Positions 45,680-53,865 of a stretch of DNA of 64,000 bases are shown here, in pieces. Position numbers and translations under genes: made by a program. The notes below the pieces were generated by a model. The model saw nothing but the letters and a program-made list of their open reading frames with translations. It made no database searches and had not been told where the DNA came from. This stretch comes from Chroococcidiopsis thermalis PCC 7203. Its GTDB lineage: Bacteria > Cyanobacteriota > Cyanobacteriia > Cyanobacteriales > Chroococcidiopsidaceae. The stretch lies in the NCBI RefSeq assembly GCF_000317125.1, contig NC_019695.1, positions 2,592,336 through 2,656,335 of the forward strand, written 5' to 3'. Position 1 is the first letter of the stretch. Each line of letters starts with the position of its first letter.

Positions 45680-45803
45680 TAGTGAGTGGGGAATTGGTAG
45701 TTGGTAATCGGTAGTTGCTCCCTCAGCTTCCTCAGCTCTCTTCTTCCCCCTGCTCCCCTGCTTCCTCCTCTGCTCGTGCGCTCCCTACTCCCTGCTCTCT
45801 AGT
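45680..45803. repeat. Mixed STRR block (TTGGTAG, CTCAGCTTC, CCCCTGCTC, CTCCCTG)
   Basis: Repeat-rich gap upstream of PPK2 and downstream of GNAT; nothing else evident. Confidence 0.9.
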
Positions 45804-45814
45804 ATGATTAACGA

Positions 45815-46264
45815 CTACAGCTTTGAATAACGCATAATTGTTACAGGAACACCGATTTTCGCTGCCAAGTCAGACAAAGCAAACTTAAATTTGAGCGATC
45901 GCGGTAATTCTTTCCATGTAACTGCAACAAACCCAAAGCGAGTGTAAAACTCTGCTAGTTTACGCCCCAAGCATTCTAAATAAAGCGGCTGAGTTGCTTG
46001 TTCAATTAAATATTCCACCAAGTACGACCCCAAGCCTTTACCCCGCCAGTTAGAGGCAACCACTAAACTACCCAATTCTTGCGCCCCAGCAAAAGCCCGT
46101 AACTGCCCGCAAGCAACGACTCGTCCGTTGCATTCAACGACTGAAAATTGTTGCCAGCGTAACTGCGTCGGGTCGAGTTTTGCCGATAGCACCAACTTCC
46201 GAATTGCCCAAGCATCTTTAGCATTGGCAGGGCGAAGATTGCATCCTGATGGTAAAGTAGACAT
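45815..46264 (-). CDS. GNAT family N-acetyltransferase
   Basis: 149 aa from ATG at 46264; an in-frame TTG at 46300 directly after the TetR stop would add 12 residues. Acetyl-CoA-binding motif A is ELGSLVVASNWRGKGLGSYLVEYLIEQA, with LECLGRKLAEFYTRFGFVAVTWKELP as motif B. The substrate is unknown. It lies right behind the TetR gene, so it is probably the target or partner of that regulator in a two-gene operon. Confidence 0.87.
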   Translation of the reverse strand: MSTLPSGCNLRPANAKDAWAIRKLVLSAKLDPTQLRWQQFSVVECNGRVVACGQLRAFAGAQELGSLVVASNWRGKGLGSYLVEYLIEQATQPLYLECLGRKLAEFYTRFGFVAVTWKELPRSLKFKFALSDLAAKIGVPVTIMRYSKL

Positions 46265-46300
46265 TCGGTTGAAGTCTAAATTTTCAAAATTAGATGACAA

Positions 46301-46882
46301 TTACATTTTTACAACTAAACCAACAGCACGACGAACGTATGCTTGATACGACTCGTTTGTAGGTGGAAATACCAATCCGTAAAGCATGATACCGCTGATG
46401 AGGTCGAAGACAAGATCGGCATCTATATCTGTGGCAATTTCCTGTCTGCTTTTTGCTTGTGCGATGACAGCAGCAAAGGCTTGGCGACGGGGTTGGAGAT
46501 ATCTCGCCCAGTAAACCTGAGCAAACTGGGGATTGTTAGATGCTGTACTGATAATTAAAGCTACAATTTGCCGTCCCAGAGGATCTAAGGTCATTTGGGT
46601 AGCACTGGCAATAATTAAATCGATATCGCTCCAAAAGTTTTTCGTATCTGGAATTTCTACGTCTTCTCTACGGCTTTCGATCGCATCTGCCACCAGTTCT
46701 TCTTTTGAGTTGTAGCGACGGTAAATTGTGGTTTTTCCCACCCCTGCACGGCTAGCGATCGCCTCTATACTCATGCGCTCGTAACCCACCTCGGCTAAGA
46801 GTTCCAAGGTGGCTCTATGAATAGCGCGATCGGCTTCTACACTACGCGGTCTTCCAGGCTGATTTTTAATTTTTGCATTCAT
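46301..46882 (-). CDS. TetR/AcrR family transcriptional regulator
   Basis: 193 aa. N-terminal DNA-binding domain ADRAIHRATLELLAEVGYERMSIEAIASRAGVGKTTIYRRYNSKEELVADAI (residues about 17-70) with the helix-turn-helix; a variable helical ligand domain follows. It probably represses itself and the GNAT gene, with its operator upstream of 46882. The ligand is unknown. Confidence 0.92.
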   Translation of the reverse strand: MNAKIKNQPGRPRSVEADRAIHRATLELLAEVGYERMSIEAIASRAGVGKTTIYRRYNSKEELVADAIESRREDVEIPDTKNFWSDIDLIIASATQMTLDPLGRQIVALIISTASNNPQFAQVYWARYLQPRRQAFAAVIAQAKSRQEIATDIDADLVFDLISGIMLYGLVFPPTNESYQAYVRRAVGLVVKM

Positions 46883-47241
46883 TATTGGTTCGTTACTCTT
46901 GGATCGTCATCTGGTGGTATCATCCGCTACCGCTACGCAAATATAAGCAGCATGTCTTAACGATGCATCCACCATTGTGATGTTCTTCGTTTAAATCTGC
47001 GATCGCCTTGTGGCGATCGATGGATGTAGTACCCGTAATCTTCAAACCATCAGCTCTCTAAATCAAATAGGATGACTGTTGCTACTGGCGAGGATTAAAT
47101 TAAGGAACGACTTCTAGTCTACCGAAAGGAGGAAATTTAGTTAACAACTGAGTAACTTGAAAACCCTCTATCCGCAGAACGATCTAGCAGATGAGTTAGT
47201 TGGAGTACTGTAAATGCTAAATCGTATAGAGATTGTATCCG
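46883..47241. other. Spacer of about 360 bp, divergent promoters
   Basis: Between the TetR operon (leftward) and the exported protein gene (rightward). No STRR units. GAAAGGAGG at about 47122-47130 looks like a strong ribosome site, but no frame of useful length follows it. No clear TetR operator palindrome stands out. Confidence 0.4.
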
Positions 47242-47688
47242 ATGAAACTGACATATTTGAAGCAACAAGTTTCGACTTTGGGACGTTTTCTGGCAACAAC
47301 GCTATTTTTTCTGTCGGCGATCGGCTTTGTATGGCACTTTGCCTTGTTCTCAAACCCTGTAGCAATGGCTAGTCCCGCTCCGATTTCGATCGCAGCGGCA
47401 GATATGGGCGATCGAACTAAAGAAGCAGCCGATGATGTTGCTAAAGGCTCCAAGAATTTGATCCGAGATACGGCAAACAAAGTTGAGCGAGCTGCCAACA
47501 AAAATGCTGCTAAAGTCGATCGAGCTGACGACGAGGGTAGTGGCGTTGAGCGCAAAGCCAAGCGAGATCGAGATCGGATTGAGCAAAGAGCTGAGGAAGA
47601 TGCCGCTCGAACTGAAAAAGCAGTAGACAAAAACATGAACGCTGTCAAGCGTACTGTTGACTCTATCAAGGATGCTTTTAGCAATTAG
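47242..47688 (+). CDS. Exported, highly charged helical protein (LEA/apolipoprotein-like)
   Basis: 148 aa from ATG at 47242 (a TTG 9 nt upstream is in frame). Hydrophobic signal or anchor segment at about 18-37 (ATTLFFLSAIGFVWHFALF) and a likely cleavage after VAMA. The mature part is almost all Ala, Lys, Asp, Glu and Arg with an 11-residue-like rhythm (KEAADDVAKGSKNLIRDTANKVERAANKNAAKVDRA), as in LEA group 3 or amphipathic stress helices. No named family is certain. In a desiccation-tolerant cyanobacterium a role in envelope protection is possible (inference). A terminator follows. Confidence 0.7.
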   Translation: MKLTYLKQQVSTLGRFLATTLFFLSAIGFVWHFALFSNPVAMASPAPISIAAADMGDRTKEAADDVAKGSKNLIRDTANKVERAANKNAAKVDRADDEGSGVERKAKRDRDRIEQRAEEDAARTEKAVDKNMNAVKRTVDSIKDAFSN

Positions 47689-47782
47689 AGCCGCAATCCG
47701 CTCAGATAGTTAGGACATGATTGGAGATACAAGGAAGAGGATTTATAATTCCTCATAGTCTGCACGTCAAAGCCTAAATTAG

Positions 47783-47825
47783 AAAGCCTAAGTCAGAAAG
47801 AAGATTTTTTGACTTAGGCTTTTTC
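47783..47825 (+). terminator. Rho-independent terminator after the charged helical protein gene
   Basis: 13 bp arms AAAGCCTAAGTCA (47783-47795) and TGACTTAGGCTTT (47810-47822), 14-base loop, and a T-run ending CTTTTTC. Confidence 0.8.
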
Positions 47826-48180
47826 TTGGGATGACGAAGGACGAGCGCCAAGCACCAAGACCGAGCGTTGGCATCAGGCAAGTACTTTATGATGAAATTC
47901 ACTCAAGCTTAAGGAATTACATTTAACCATACTAGCTCTCGAATTACAGTGTTAATCTCAAATGATGGTGTTATGTAACATCTCTTTTCCATATTCGCAA
48001 ATTATGCCAACAGTTCAAAAAATTGACACTAGCCAATTAGTCAGTATGGGAGTAATGTAGTTGACGAACATCTAAATCAAGCTAAGCAAATGCCAGCGGT
48101 TGCTGGTAATTCTCACATAACCACTGGCTCGCATATGGAAAGTTATATCGCAAGTTATCAGTTATATAAGTTATAGAAAT
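47826..48180. promoter_or_regulatory. Rhodopsin upstream region, about 355 bp
   Basis: Gene-free and STRR-free apart from a short GTTATAT/GTTATCAG stretch just before the start codon. AT-rich from 47930 on; the promoter of the rhodopsin gene should be here. No strong ribosome site precedes 48181. Confidence 0.35.
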
Positions 48181-48888
48181 ATGACATTTCTCTGGCAGTG
48201 GCTTGGTGTATTTGGTATGTCGTTTGGTGCGATCGTTTTTGGAATTGGCGCTCACAATGCGAAAAATCAGCGTTGGCAAATTTTGTACACGCTCAACTTT
48301 TTCGTTTGCGCGATCGCGGCTGGACTTTATTTAATTATGGCTCTCGGTCAAGGAGTAGACTTTATTAACGGTCGTCCCACTTTCTGGGTCAGATATGTTT
48401 CTTGGTTTATTTCTACGCCTTTGTTGCTCTTAATTCTCACATATCTTGGAAAAACTAGCGTGACAACTACAGCGAGCTTGTTAGGAGCAAATGCTTATAC
48501 AATTGCTGCTGGTTTTGTTGCTACTATTTCACCCTATCCAGTTAATTATATTTGGTATATTGTCAGTTGTGCAGCTTACTGTGCTACTGTATATCTTCTC
48601 CTTAACCAATATCGCCCACAAGTAGAACGTACCTTCCCTAGAGTTATTCCAGCTTTTCACAAATTGCTGAAAGTTCACTTGACAATATGGACGCTTTACC
48701 CGATAGTCTGGCTTCTGAGTCCCGCAGGTTTGAATTTCTTAAATATTAGCGTGGAAACAATGTTTGTGACTCTCCTCGATATGGCTTCCAAGGTAGGTTT
48801 TGGTTTTCTTTCATTACAAACTATGAGTGCTATAGAGAAAGCGAGACAGCAAGCAAAAACAGCATCTTCTTTAGTTGTATTTCGTTAA
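48181..48888 (+). CDS. Microbial (type 1) rhodopsin with S-S-I helix-C motif
   Basis: 235 aa with seven membrane helices. Retinal lysine Lys204 is in LLDMASKVGFGFLSL, with Asp200 matching bacteriorhodopsin Asp212. Helix C is RYVSWFISTPLLLLIL: Arg71 (=R82), Ser74 (=D85), Ser78 (=T89), Ile85 (=D96). Trp170, Tyr173 and Pro174 (TIWTLYPIVW) and Glu192 (=E204) are kept. Loss of both carboxylates argues against an ordinary outward proton pump; Ser at position 85 is nearer to the Thr of halorhodopsins. Possible roles are anion transport or sensing. No transducer or retinal-synthesis gene is in the window. Confidence 0.93.
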   Translation: MTFLWQWLGVFGMSFGAIVFGIGAHNAKNQRWQILYTLNFFVCAIAAGLYLIMALGQGVDFINGRPTFWVRYVSWFISTPLLLLILTYLGKTSVTTTASLLGANAYTIAAGFVATISPYPVNYIWYIVSCAAYCATVYLLLNQYRPQVERTFPRVIPAFHKLLKVHLTIWTLYPIVWLLSPAGLNFLNISVETMFVTLLDMASKVGFGFLSLQTMSAIEKARQQAKTASSLVVFR

Positions 48889-48918
48889 TTTGTGGCAAAA
48901 AATATATATAGCGTGCTT

Positions 48919-49803
48919 CTACTCTTCGTCCCAAGTTTGCAACTGAATATAAACTAAAACTAGCGCTACCAATAACAAAACTGTAGCCGCAGCCGCAGCA
49001 TAACCGAAATCGAATTGCCCAAAAGCTTCTTGATAAATGTAATAGACTAAAATATTAGTAGAATTTAAAGGTCCTCCACCAGTCACGACATAAATTTGCT
49101 CGAAACCCCGCAAAGTAAAAATTGCTGTTGTAATCGTAGCGAAGATTAACGTCGGTCTCAATCCTGGTAGAGTAATATACCAAAATTGCTGCCAAGCATT
49201 TGCTCCATCTAATTCTGCCGCTTCATAACGACTGGGAGGAATTGCCTGCAATCCAGCTAGAAATACCACCATATTGAAGCCTAGCTGCTTCCAAATACTC
49301 AATAAAATGATGACTGGCATTGCCCAAATATTACTACCTAGCCAGGGAATCGGAGAAATTCCAATTGCATTCAACCATGTATTGACTGGTCCATCGGTTT
49401 GAAATAGCCAGCGAAATCCTAACCCAGCGGCGACAATAGACACAATTGAAGGGAGAAAATAGGCACTGCGTAATAGACCTCGCCAAGCTATATTGCGGTT
49501 TAATAGTGCTGCCAAACCTAAAGGGATCGCTAAACTGGGAATTACTGTAGCAATGGTAAAATAGCAAGTATTACTAAGAACTTGCCAAAAATCAGGATTG
49601 AGAATTAGTCGTAAGTAATTGTTAAACCCTACCCAGCGCACGCCAGCAGCGGTAAAACTTCCTGTAGTGAAGCTGAGATAAAACAGATAAGCAATGGGAA
49701 ATATTAGGAATATTCCTAGCATGAGCAGCGCTGGCGTGAGAAAAATCCATGCTGCGATCGCATCGTTATCTAGCAGTTGCTTGCGAGAACGCTCAAAAGC
49801 CAT
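48919..49803 (-). CDS. Sugar ABC transporter permease (MalF/UgpA type)
   Basis: 294 aa, six membrane segments. The EAA loop that contacts the ATPase is RYEAAELDGANAWQQFWYITLPGLRP. N-terminal WIFLTPALLMLGIFLIFPIAYLFYLSFT is the family's usual opening. The binding protein, second permease and ATPase are not adjacent, as is common in cyanobacteria (GgtC-like systems). Substrate probably a disaccharide or glycerol-type osmolyte; not certain. It converges with the rhodopsin gene, 30 bp apart. Confidence 0.92.
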   Translation of the reverse strand: MAFERSRKQLLDNDAIAAWIFLTPALLMLGIFLIFPIAYLFYLSFTTGSFTAAGVRWVGFNNYLRLILNPDFWQVLSNTCYFTIATVIPSLAIPLGLAALLNRNIAWRGLLRSAYFLPSIVSIVAAGLGFRWLFQTDGPVNTWLNAIGISPIPWLGSNIWAMPVIILLSIWKQLGFNMVVFLAGLQAIPPSRYEAAELDGANAWQQFWYITLPGLRPTLIFATITTAIFTLRGFEQIYVVTGGGPLNSTNILVYYIYQEAFGQFDFGYAAAAATVLLLVALVLVYIQLQTWDEE

Positions 49804-49863
49804 ACTTTGTATTTTAACTTTGTAGGGCTATTTTACTCATTAAAGGGACCAGGGAGGAGTCAA

Positions 49864-49945
49864 GAGTTGATGGTAGTTGGTAGTTGGTAGTTGGTGGTTG
49901 GTGGTCACTGCTCCCTGATAACTGATAACTGATAACTGTTCCTGG
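49864..49945. repeat. GTAGTTG and TGATAAC heptamer STRR
   Basis: Four to six TTGGTAG/TTGGTGG units, then TGATAACTG units, in the gap upstream of both divergent genes. Confidence 0.9.
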
Positions 49946-49992
49946 TAATTTTTAACGTTGGAGTGAGGCGATCGCCAGTCGAATGATGGATA

Positions 49993-50709
49993 ATGACTGA
50001 GTCAACACCTTGCTCGATAAAATGCTGTATGACGATCCCAGCAACCACCGCCTCTACTGCCAGCTTAATTTCTCCGGTCGATCCCACCGATCTATGGATA
50101 CCAGGAGAACCAATTAAACTAGGTATACTTGCTTCGGGAAATGGCAGTAACTTTGAAGCTGTAGCAGAGGCGATCGCCCAAGGTAGACTTAATGCTAAAA
50201 TTCAAGTTTTAATTTACAATAACCCAGAAGCGAAAGTCGCAGTTCGAGCTGCAAATCGTGACGTACCTGCCGTTTTGCTCAATCATCGTCACTTTCCCAG
50301 CCGTGAAGATCTAGATCGTCAAATTGTTCAAACTTTACATCAATATGACGTATCATGGGTTATAATGGCGGGCTGGATGCGAATTGTCACGCCAGTACTC
50401 ATCAATGCTTTTGCCGAACGAATTATTAACATCCACCCCAGTTTATTACCCAGCTTTCGCGGCATTCAGGCAGTAGAACAAGCCCTTGCTGCTGGTGTAA
50501 AAATCGCAGGTTGTACGGTGCATATAGTCGTTCCCGAAGTTGATAGCGGGCGCATTTTGCTCCAAGCAGCCGTACCCGTCTTACCTGACGACACCCCCCA
50601 AACTCTACACCAACGAATTCACCAGCAAGAATATCGAATTTTACCCGCCGCGATCGCTCTTGCTGCGAAGCAGGGAGCAGGGACGAGCTGGGAGCAGAGA
50701 GCAAAATAA
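49993..50709 (+). CDS. purN: Phosphoribosylglycinamide formyltransferase
   Basis: 238 aa. Third step of purine synthesis: formyl transfer from 10-formyl-THF to GAR. IKLGILASGNGSNFEAVAEAI holds the phosphate-binding loop, WVIMAGWMRIVTPVLINAFAERIINIHPSLLPSFRGIQAVEQAL the catalytic Asn/His and VHIVVPEVDSGRILLQAAVPV the Asp. The first 35 residues are an extension (an in-frame ATG at 50029 is an alternative start). The last 10 or so residues (KQGAGTSWEQRAK) come from GGGAGCAGGG repeat units. Confidence 0.95.
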   Translation: MTESTPCSIKCCMTIPATTASTASLISPVDPTDLWIPGEPIKLGILASGNGSNFEAVAEAIAQGRLNAKIQVLIYNNPEAKVAVRAANRDVPAVLLNHRHFPSREDLDRQIVQTLHQYDVSWVIMAGWMRIVTPVLINAFAERIINIHPSLLPSFRGIQAVEQALAAGVKIAGCTVHIVVPEVDSGRILLQAAVPVLPDDTPQTLHQRIHQQEYRILPAAIALAAKQGAGTSWEQRAK

Positions 50710-50776
50710 AATACCCGTCAACTGTCTTCACGGAGTTTAGCGCAGCATTTACTGTCAAATAATGACGATTAAACCT

Positions 50777-50793
50777 CGTGCAAAATTTGCACG
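50777..50793. other. Palindrome CGTGCAAA-A-TTTGCACG
   Basis: 8 bp arms around one base, between the convergent purN and wecG-like genes. Its core GTGCAAAATTTGCAC is identical to the reverse complement of the core at 33174-33196. In this place it may act as a small hairpin; a regulator site is not expected at a 3' end. Confidence 0.35.
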
Positions 50794-50804
50794 TCGTTTA
50801 TAGA

Positions 50805-51611
50805 TTACCCGTAAGATTCAATCGGTTCGCTACCGTCAGGAGCAGGTGGCACAAATTTTTTCCAACCGAGTAACTGAAAGCCAACATACCATAAATAAAG
50901 CGGATTGAGCAGGATATAGCGCCGCCACAAGCGTCTGGGTTCTTGTAGCAGACGAAATAACCACTCCAATCCCAAATCTTGCATTGTTTGCGGTGCTGGC
51001 GCTAGCCTACCAGCGTGAAAATCGAAGGCAGCACCCACAGCTAAGATGGGGATGCCTAGCATTTGGCGATATTCGTAAGCCCAAACTTCTTGTCGAGGAC
51101 AACCAAGACCAAGAAGTACGGTACTAGCTCCAGAGGCTTTAATCCGAGCCACTAACTCTTTCCGTTCCTCTGAAGAGAGACGGCGAAATTTAGAAGGCTC
51201 CATGCCCGCAATTTGGAGCTGGGGAAAGCGTTGCTGCAACTGACAAGCGAATTGCTGTAATACTTCTATTTGACTGCCATATAGATAGACACTCAATCCT
51301 TTTTCAGCAAAAGCTTGAGCGATTCTGAGCGTCAGCTTGGGACCGCAGACGCGATCGGGTAATCCTTGCTTGTGCAGCCACCACAGCGCCCAGCGCACGG
51401 GTTGTCCGTCAGGAACTACGAGATCCATACCGTTCAATCGACGGGCGTGAATGGGGTCTAAAAATCCCGTCATCACGCCATGAACGGCTAACGCACTGAC
51501 CGCATAGGGAACTCTCTTTTCAGCCGCAACAACAATTTTGTTGACAGCAAATTCGTAATCTATAGCGTGGATGTTAATTCCTAAGATGGAGTGTTTGCCT
51601 CGATTAATCAC
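50805..51611 (-). CDS. WecG/TagA/CpsF family glycosyltransferase
   Basis: 268 aa. Signature stretches: [34 protein letters not shown] (catalytic Asp), [48 protein letters not shown] and [44 protein letters not shown]26 enzymes add the second sugar (ManNAcA-like) to an undecaprenyl-linked sugar at the membrane face. The start overlaps the epimerase stop by 8 bp, so the two form an operon within the exopolysaccharide locus. Confidence 0.93.
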   Translation of the reverse strand: MINRGKHSILGINIHAIDYEFAVNKIVVAAEKRVPYAVSALAVHGVMTGFLDPIHARRLNGMDLVVPDGQPVRWALWWLHKQGLPDRVCGPKLTLRIAQAFAEKGLSVYLYGSQIEVLQQFACQLQQRFPQLQIAGMEPSKFRRLSSEERKELVARIKASGASTVLLGLGCPRQEVWAYEYRQMLGIPILAVGAAFDFHAGRLAPAPQTMQDLGLEWLFRLLQEPRRLWRRYILLNPLYLWYVGFQLLGWKKFVPPAPDGSEPIESYG

Positions 51612-52677
51612 TGTACTTTAACCACCTTTCACAGTTTTGGGTGTAAATCTCCCGCAAAATGTGCGGTACGTCGTATTTAATCGACCAATTTGGATACTTG
51701 GCTTTAAACTTCGATAAATCGCTGATGTACCAGATGTGGTCGCCACTGCGATTTTCATCGGTGTAAGAGTAGTTCAACTCCTTGCTAGCAATTTGTTCGC
51801 AATAAGCGATCGCCTCTAGCATTGAGCAATTGCTTTCTCTACCACCGCCGATGTTGTAAACTTCAGCGATTCCAGGGTTGAGATAGAACTCATAAAATGC
51901 CGCAATCAAGTCTGAGGAGTGAATGTTATCGCGGACTTGTTTGCCTTGATAACCGTAGATCGTGTAGGGATCGCCAGTCACGGTACATTTCATCAAGTAA
52001 GCGAGAAAGCCGTGTAATTTCGTTCCCGAATGGCTGGGTCCGGTCAAACAGCCACCCCGAAAGCAAACAGTAGGAATGCCAAAGTAATGACCGTATTCTT
52101 GGACTAATACGTCGGCTGCAACCTTAGAAGCTCCGAATAGAGAGTGCTTGCTGCGATCGATACTCATATCTTCAGAGATCCCCAAAGCATACTTATGAGC
52201 GGGATCGATCTCCCAGCGGCGGTCTAACTCAACTAGGGGTAAAAAGTTGGGTAAGTCTCCGTAGACTTTGTTAGTGGAAGTGAAGATAAATGGGGTATCT
52301 GGGCAATGTTGGCGCGTTGCTTGTAACAAGTTCAACGTACCGTTGGCATTGACCGAGAAATCGGAGAACGGATCGCGTGCAGCCCAATCGTGAGATGGCT
52401 GGGCTGCGGTATGAATGACAAGGGCAATGTCTTGTTTGTAGTACTGAAAAATGACATCCAGGCGATCGCTATCTCGGATATCTACATCGTAGTGAGTGTA
52501 CTCTCTAATCTGAGATTGTAAACGCCTAAGATTCCATCTTGTGGAAGCTTCCTCTCCAAAAAAAAAGCTACGCATATCGTTATCGATCCCGACGACATGC
52601 ATACCGAGAGCGCTAAAAAAACGTACTGCTTCCGAACCAATGAGACCAGCAGAGCCAGTAACGATCGCAACACTCAT
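51604..52677 (-). CDS. CDP-paratose 2-epimerase-like NAD-dependent epimerase
   Basis: 357 aa. Extended [22 protein letters not shown] (GxxGxxG), [52 protein letters not shown] with the catalytic Thr/Tyr region, [16 protein letters not shown] (YxxxK variant), [23 protein letters not shown] and [23 protein letters not shown]. This set is typical of RfbE/TylV CDP-tyvelose epimerases and relatives. Together with the CDP-glucose synthase-like gene at 30789 it hints at a CDP-deoxysugar. Promoter within 52678-53865. Confidence 0.87.
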   Translation of the reverse strand: MSVAIVTGSAGLIGSEAVRFFSALGMHVVGIDNDMRSFFFGEEASTRWNLRRLQSQIREYTHYDVDIRDSDRLDVIFQYYKQDIALVIHTAAQPSHDWAARDPFSDFSVNANGTLNLLQATRQHCPDTPFIFTSTNKVYGDLPNFLPLVELDRRWEIDPAHKYALGISEDMSIDRSKHSLFGASKVAADVLVQEYGHYFGIPTVCFRGGCLTGPSHSGTKLHGFLAYLMKCTVTGDPYTIYGYQGKQVRDNIHSSDLIAAFYEFYLNPGIAEVYNIGGGRESNCSMLEAIAYCEQIASKELNYSYTDENRSGDHIWYISDLSKFKAKYPNWSIKYDVPHILREIYTQNCERWLKYSD

Positions 52678-53865
52678 GGCTTATTCTCAAGCTTTTTGTA
52701 ATTTTTTCTCTGCATTGTTTAGTATGCATTCCAGAGCTGCAATGACTGCCGGTACTTTTGACAATACATGCGAACATCACGATCTATACTTGACCAGCCT
52801 AGAGCCGGCGCATGTGCTAATGCTCAGGCGATCGCGGATCAAAAATTTGTCTGACATTCGCTCGAATGCCTGCACCTCTGCCGCGAGAAGCTTCAGACTG
52901 AAAATCTGCAATCTCTCGCTGACAATTTTGCAATACTCTGGATTTAAATTTGGTGTTCTACCACACAGGAGCCTGCTAGCTACCGTAGATGGAAACTCCT
53001 CAAGATTTCAGCTGCTCTAGGAATTGTTAGAACTGCTTTTTTTCTTCGTCTCTCGGTCTAGATTGCCGTACCTGAGTCCGTAATCGTTAATAGACCAACA
53101 GACAATTGGAATCTGCCGCAGCTACGATACGAAAGGCGATTTTAATGCAGCCAGAGTTAATATACTCTAACTAGGTGGAATTACGCAACCCATTTTTCTA
53201 TCCATCTTGCGATCGCTTCATGAAACCGTATTTGTAGCTGTTGGTGTGACTTGTGCTATGTAGTTGTTGTTGAGCGCGAGGCGCGATCGCACTCAACCTG
53301 CAACCAGTATTTAGCCCTGAATGTAATCTATCCCTAAATGTCATGCCTAACTATCTGTTCGAGGGAACGGACAACGGGTAAGGGGGAACGGCGATGGAAT
53401 TGGTGCAGGACAGATCTTCGACCCGAACGTCGTTTGGATATTGTCAACCGTAATTTCACGGATAATTCGTGATAACTTACCCCAACCTTGGTTCAATTTT
53501 CCGTAAAATTTCGCAAGCAATAAATTAAAAAAGATTCTTAACTTATCGTAACGTTTTCGACTTGATAAACCTAAACCCCCATAGTTAAGGCATAAAATGG
53601 TCGTCGTTAAATTCTTAGTATCGGTTTATGCTAGCGATCTCTATCCATCGTCGGCTGAAAATTCTAAAATAAATTTAATGTCTATTTTTTCGATTGAATT
53701 TTTAACTTATGTGTTTAAAACTTCCTTTTGACTCAAATCAGGTTTGTATCATTTTCTACAACAGAATCTCTAAAAAATATCACAAATAAGCGTCAACAAA
53801 TTAATCGAAGGTCATAAACTCGGATCGACAAATGCAAGCCAAGCAAATCTAAACAATCTAAACAA
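52678..53865. other. 1.19 kb gene-free stretch in the exopolysaccharide locus
   Basis: Between the divergent epimerase and DUF3102 genes. I find no convincing coding sequence on either strand; the 52541-53020 open frame mostly overlaps the epimerase in antisense and has no protein-like pattern. There are no STRR arrays, unlike almost every other long gap. The last 350 bp are very AT-rich, and CTAAACAAT repeats directly precede the DUF3102 start. Likely a long regulatory region with one or more promoters or untranslated RNAs. Confidence 0.5.

Noticed and set aside
52541-53020. 159-codon plus-strand frame antisense to the epimerase and into the spacer
   Set aside because: Begins inside the epimerase gene on the other strand, with no family pattern; likely chance.
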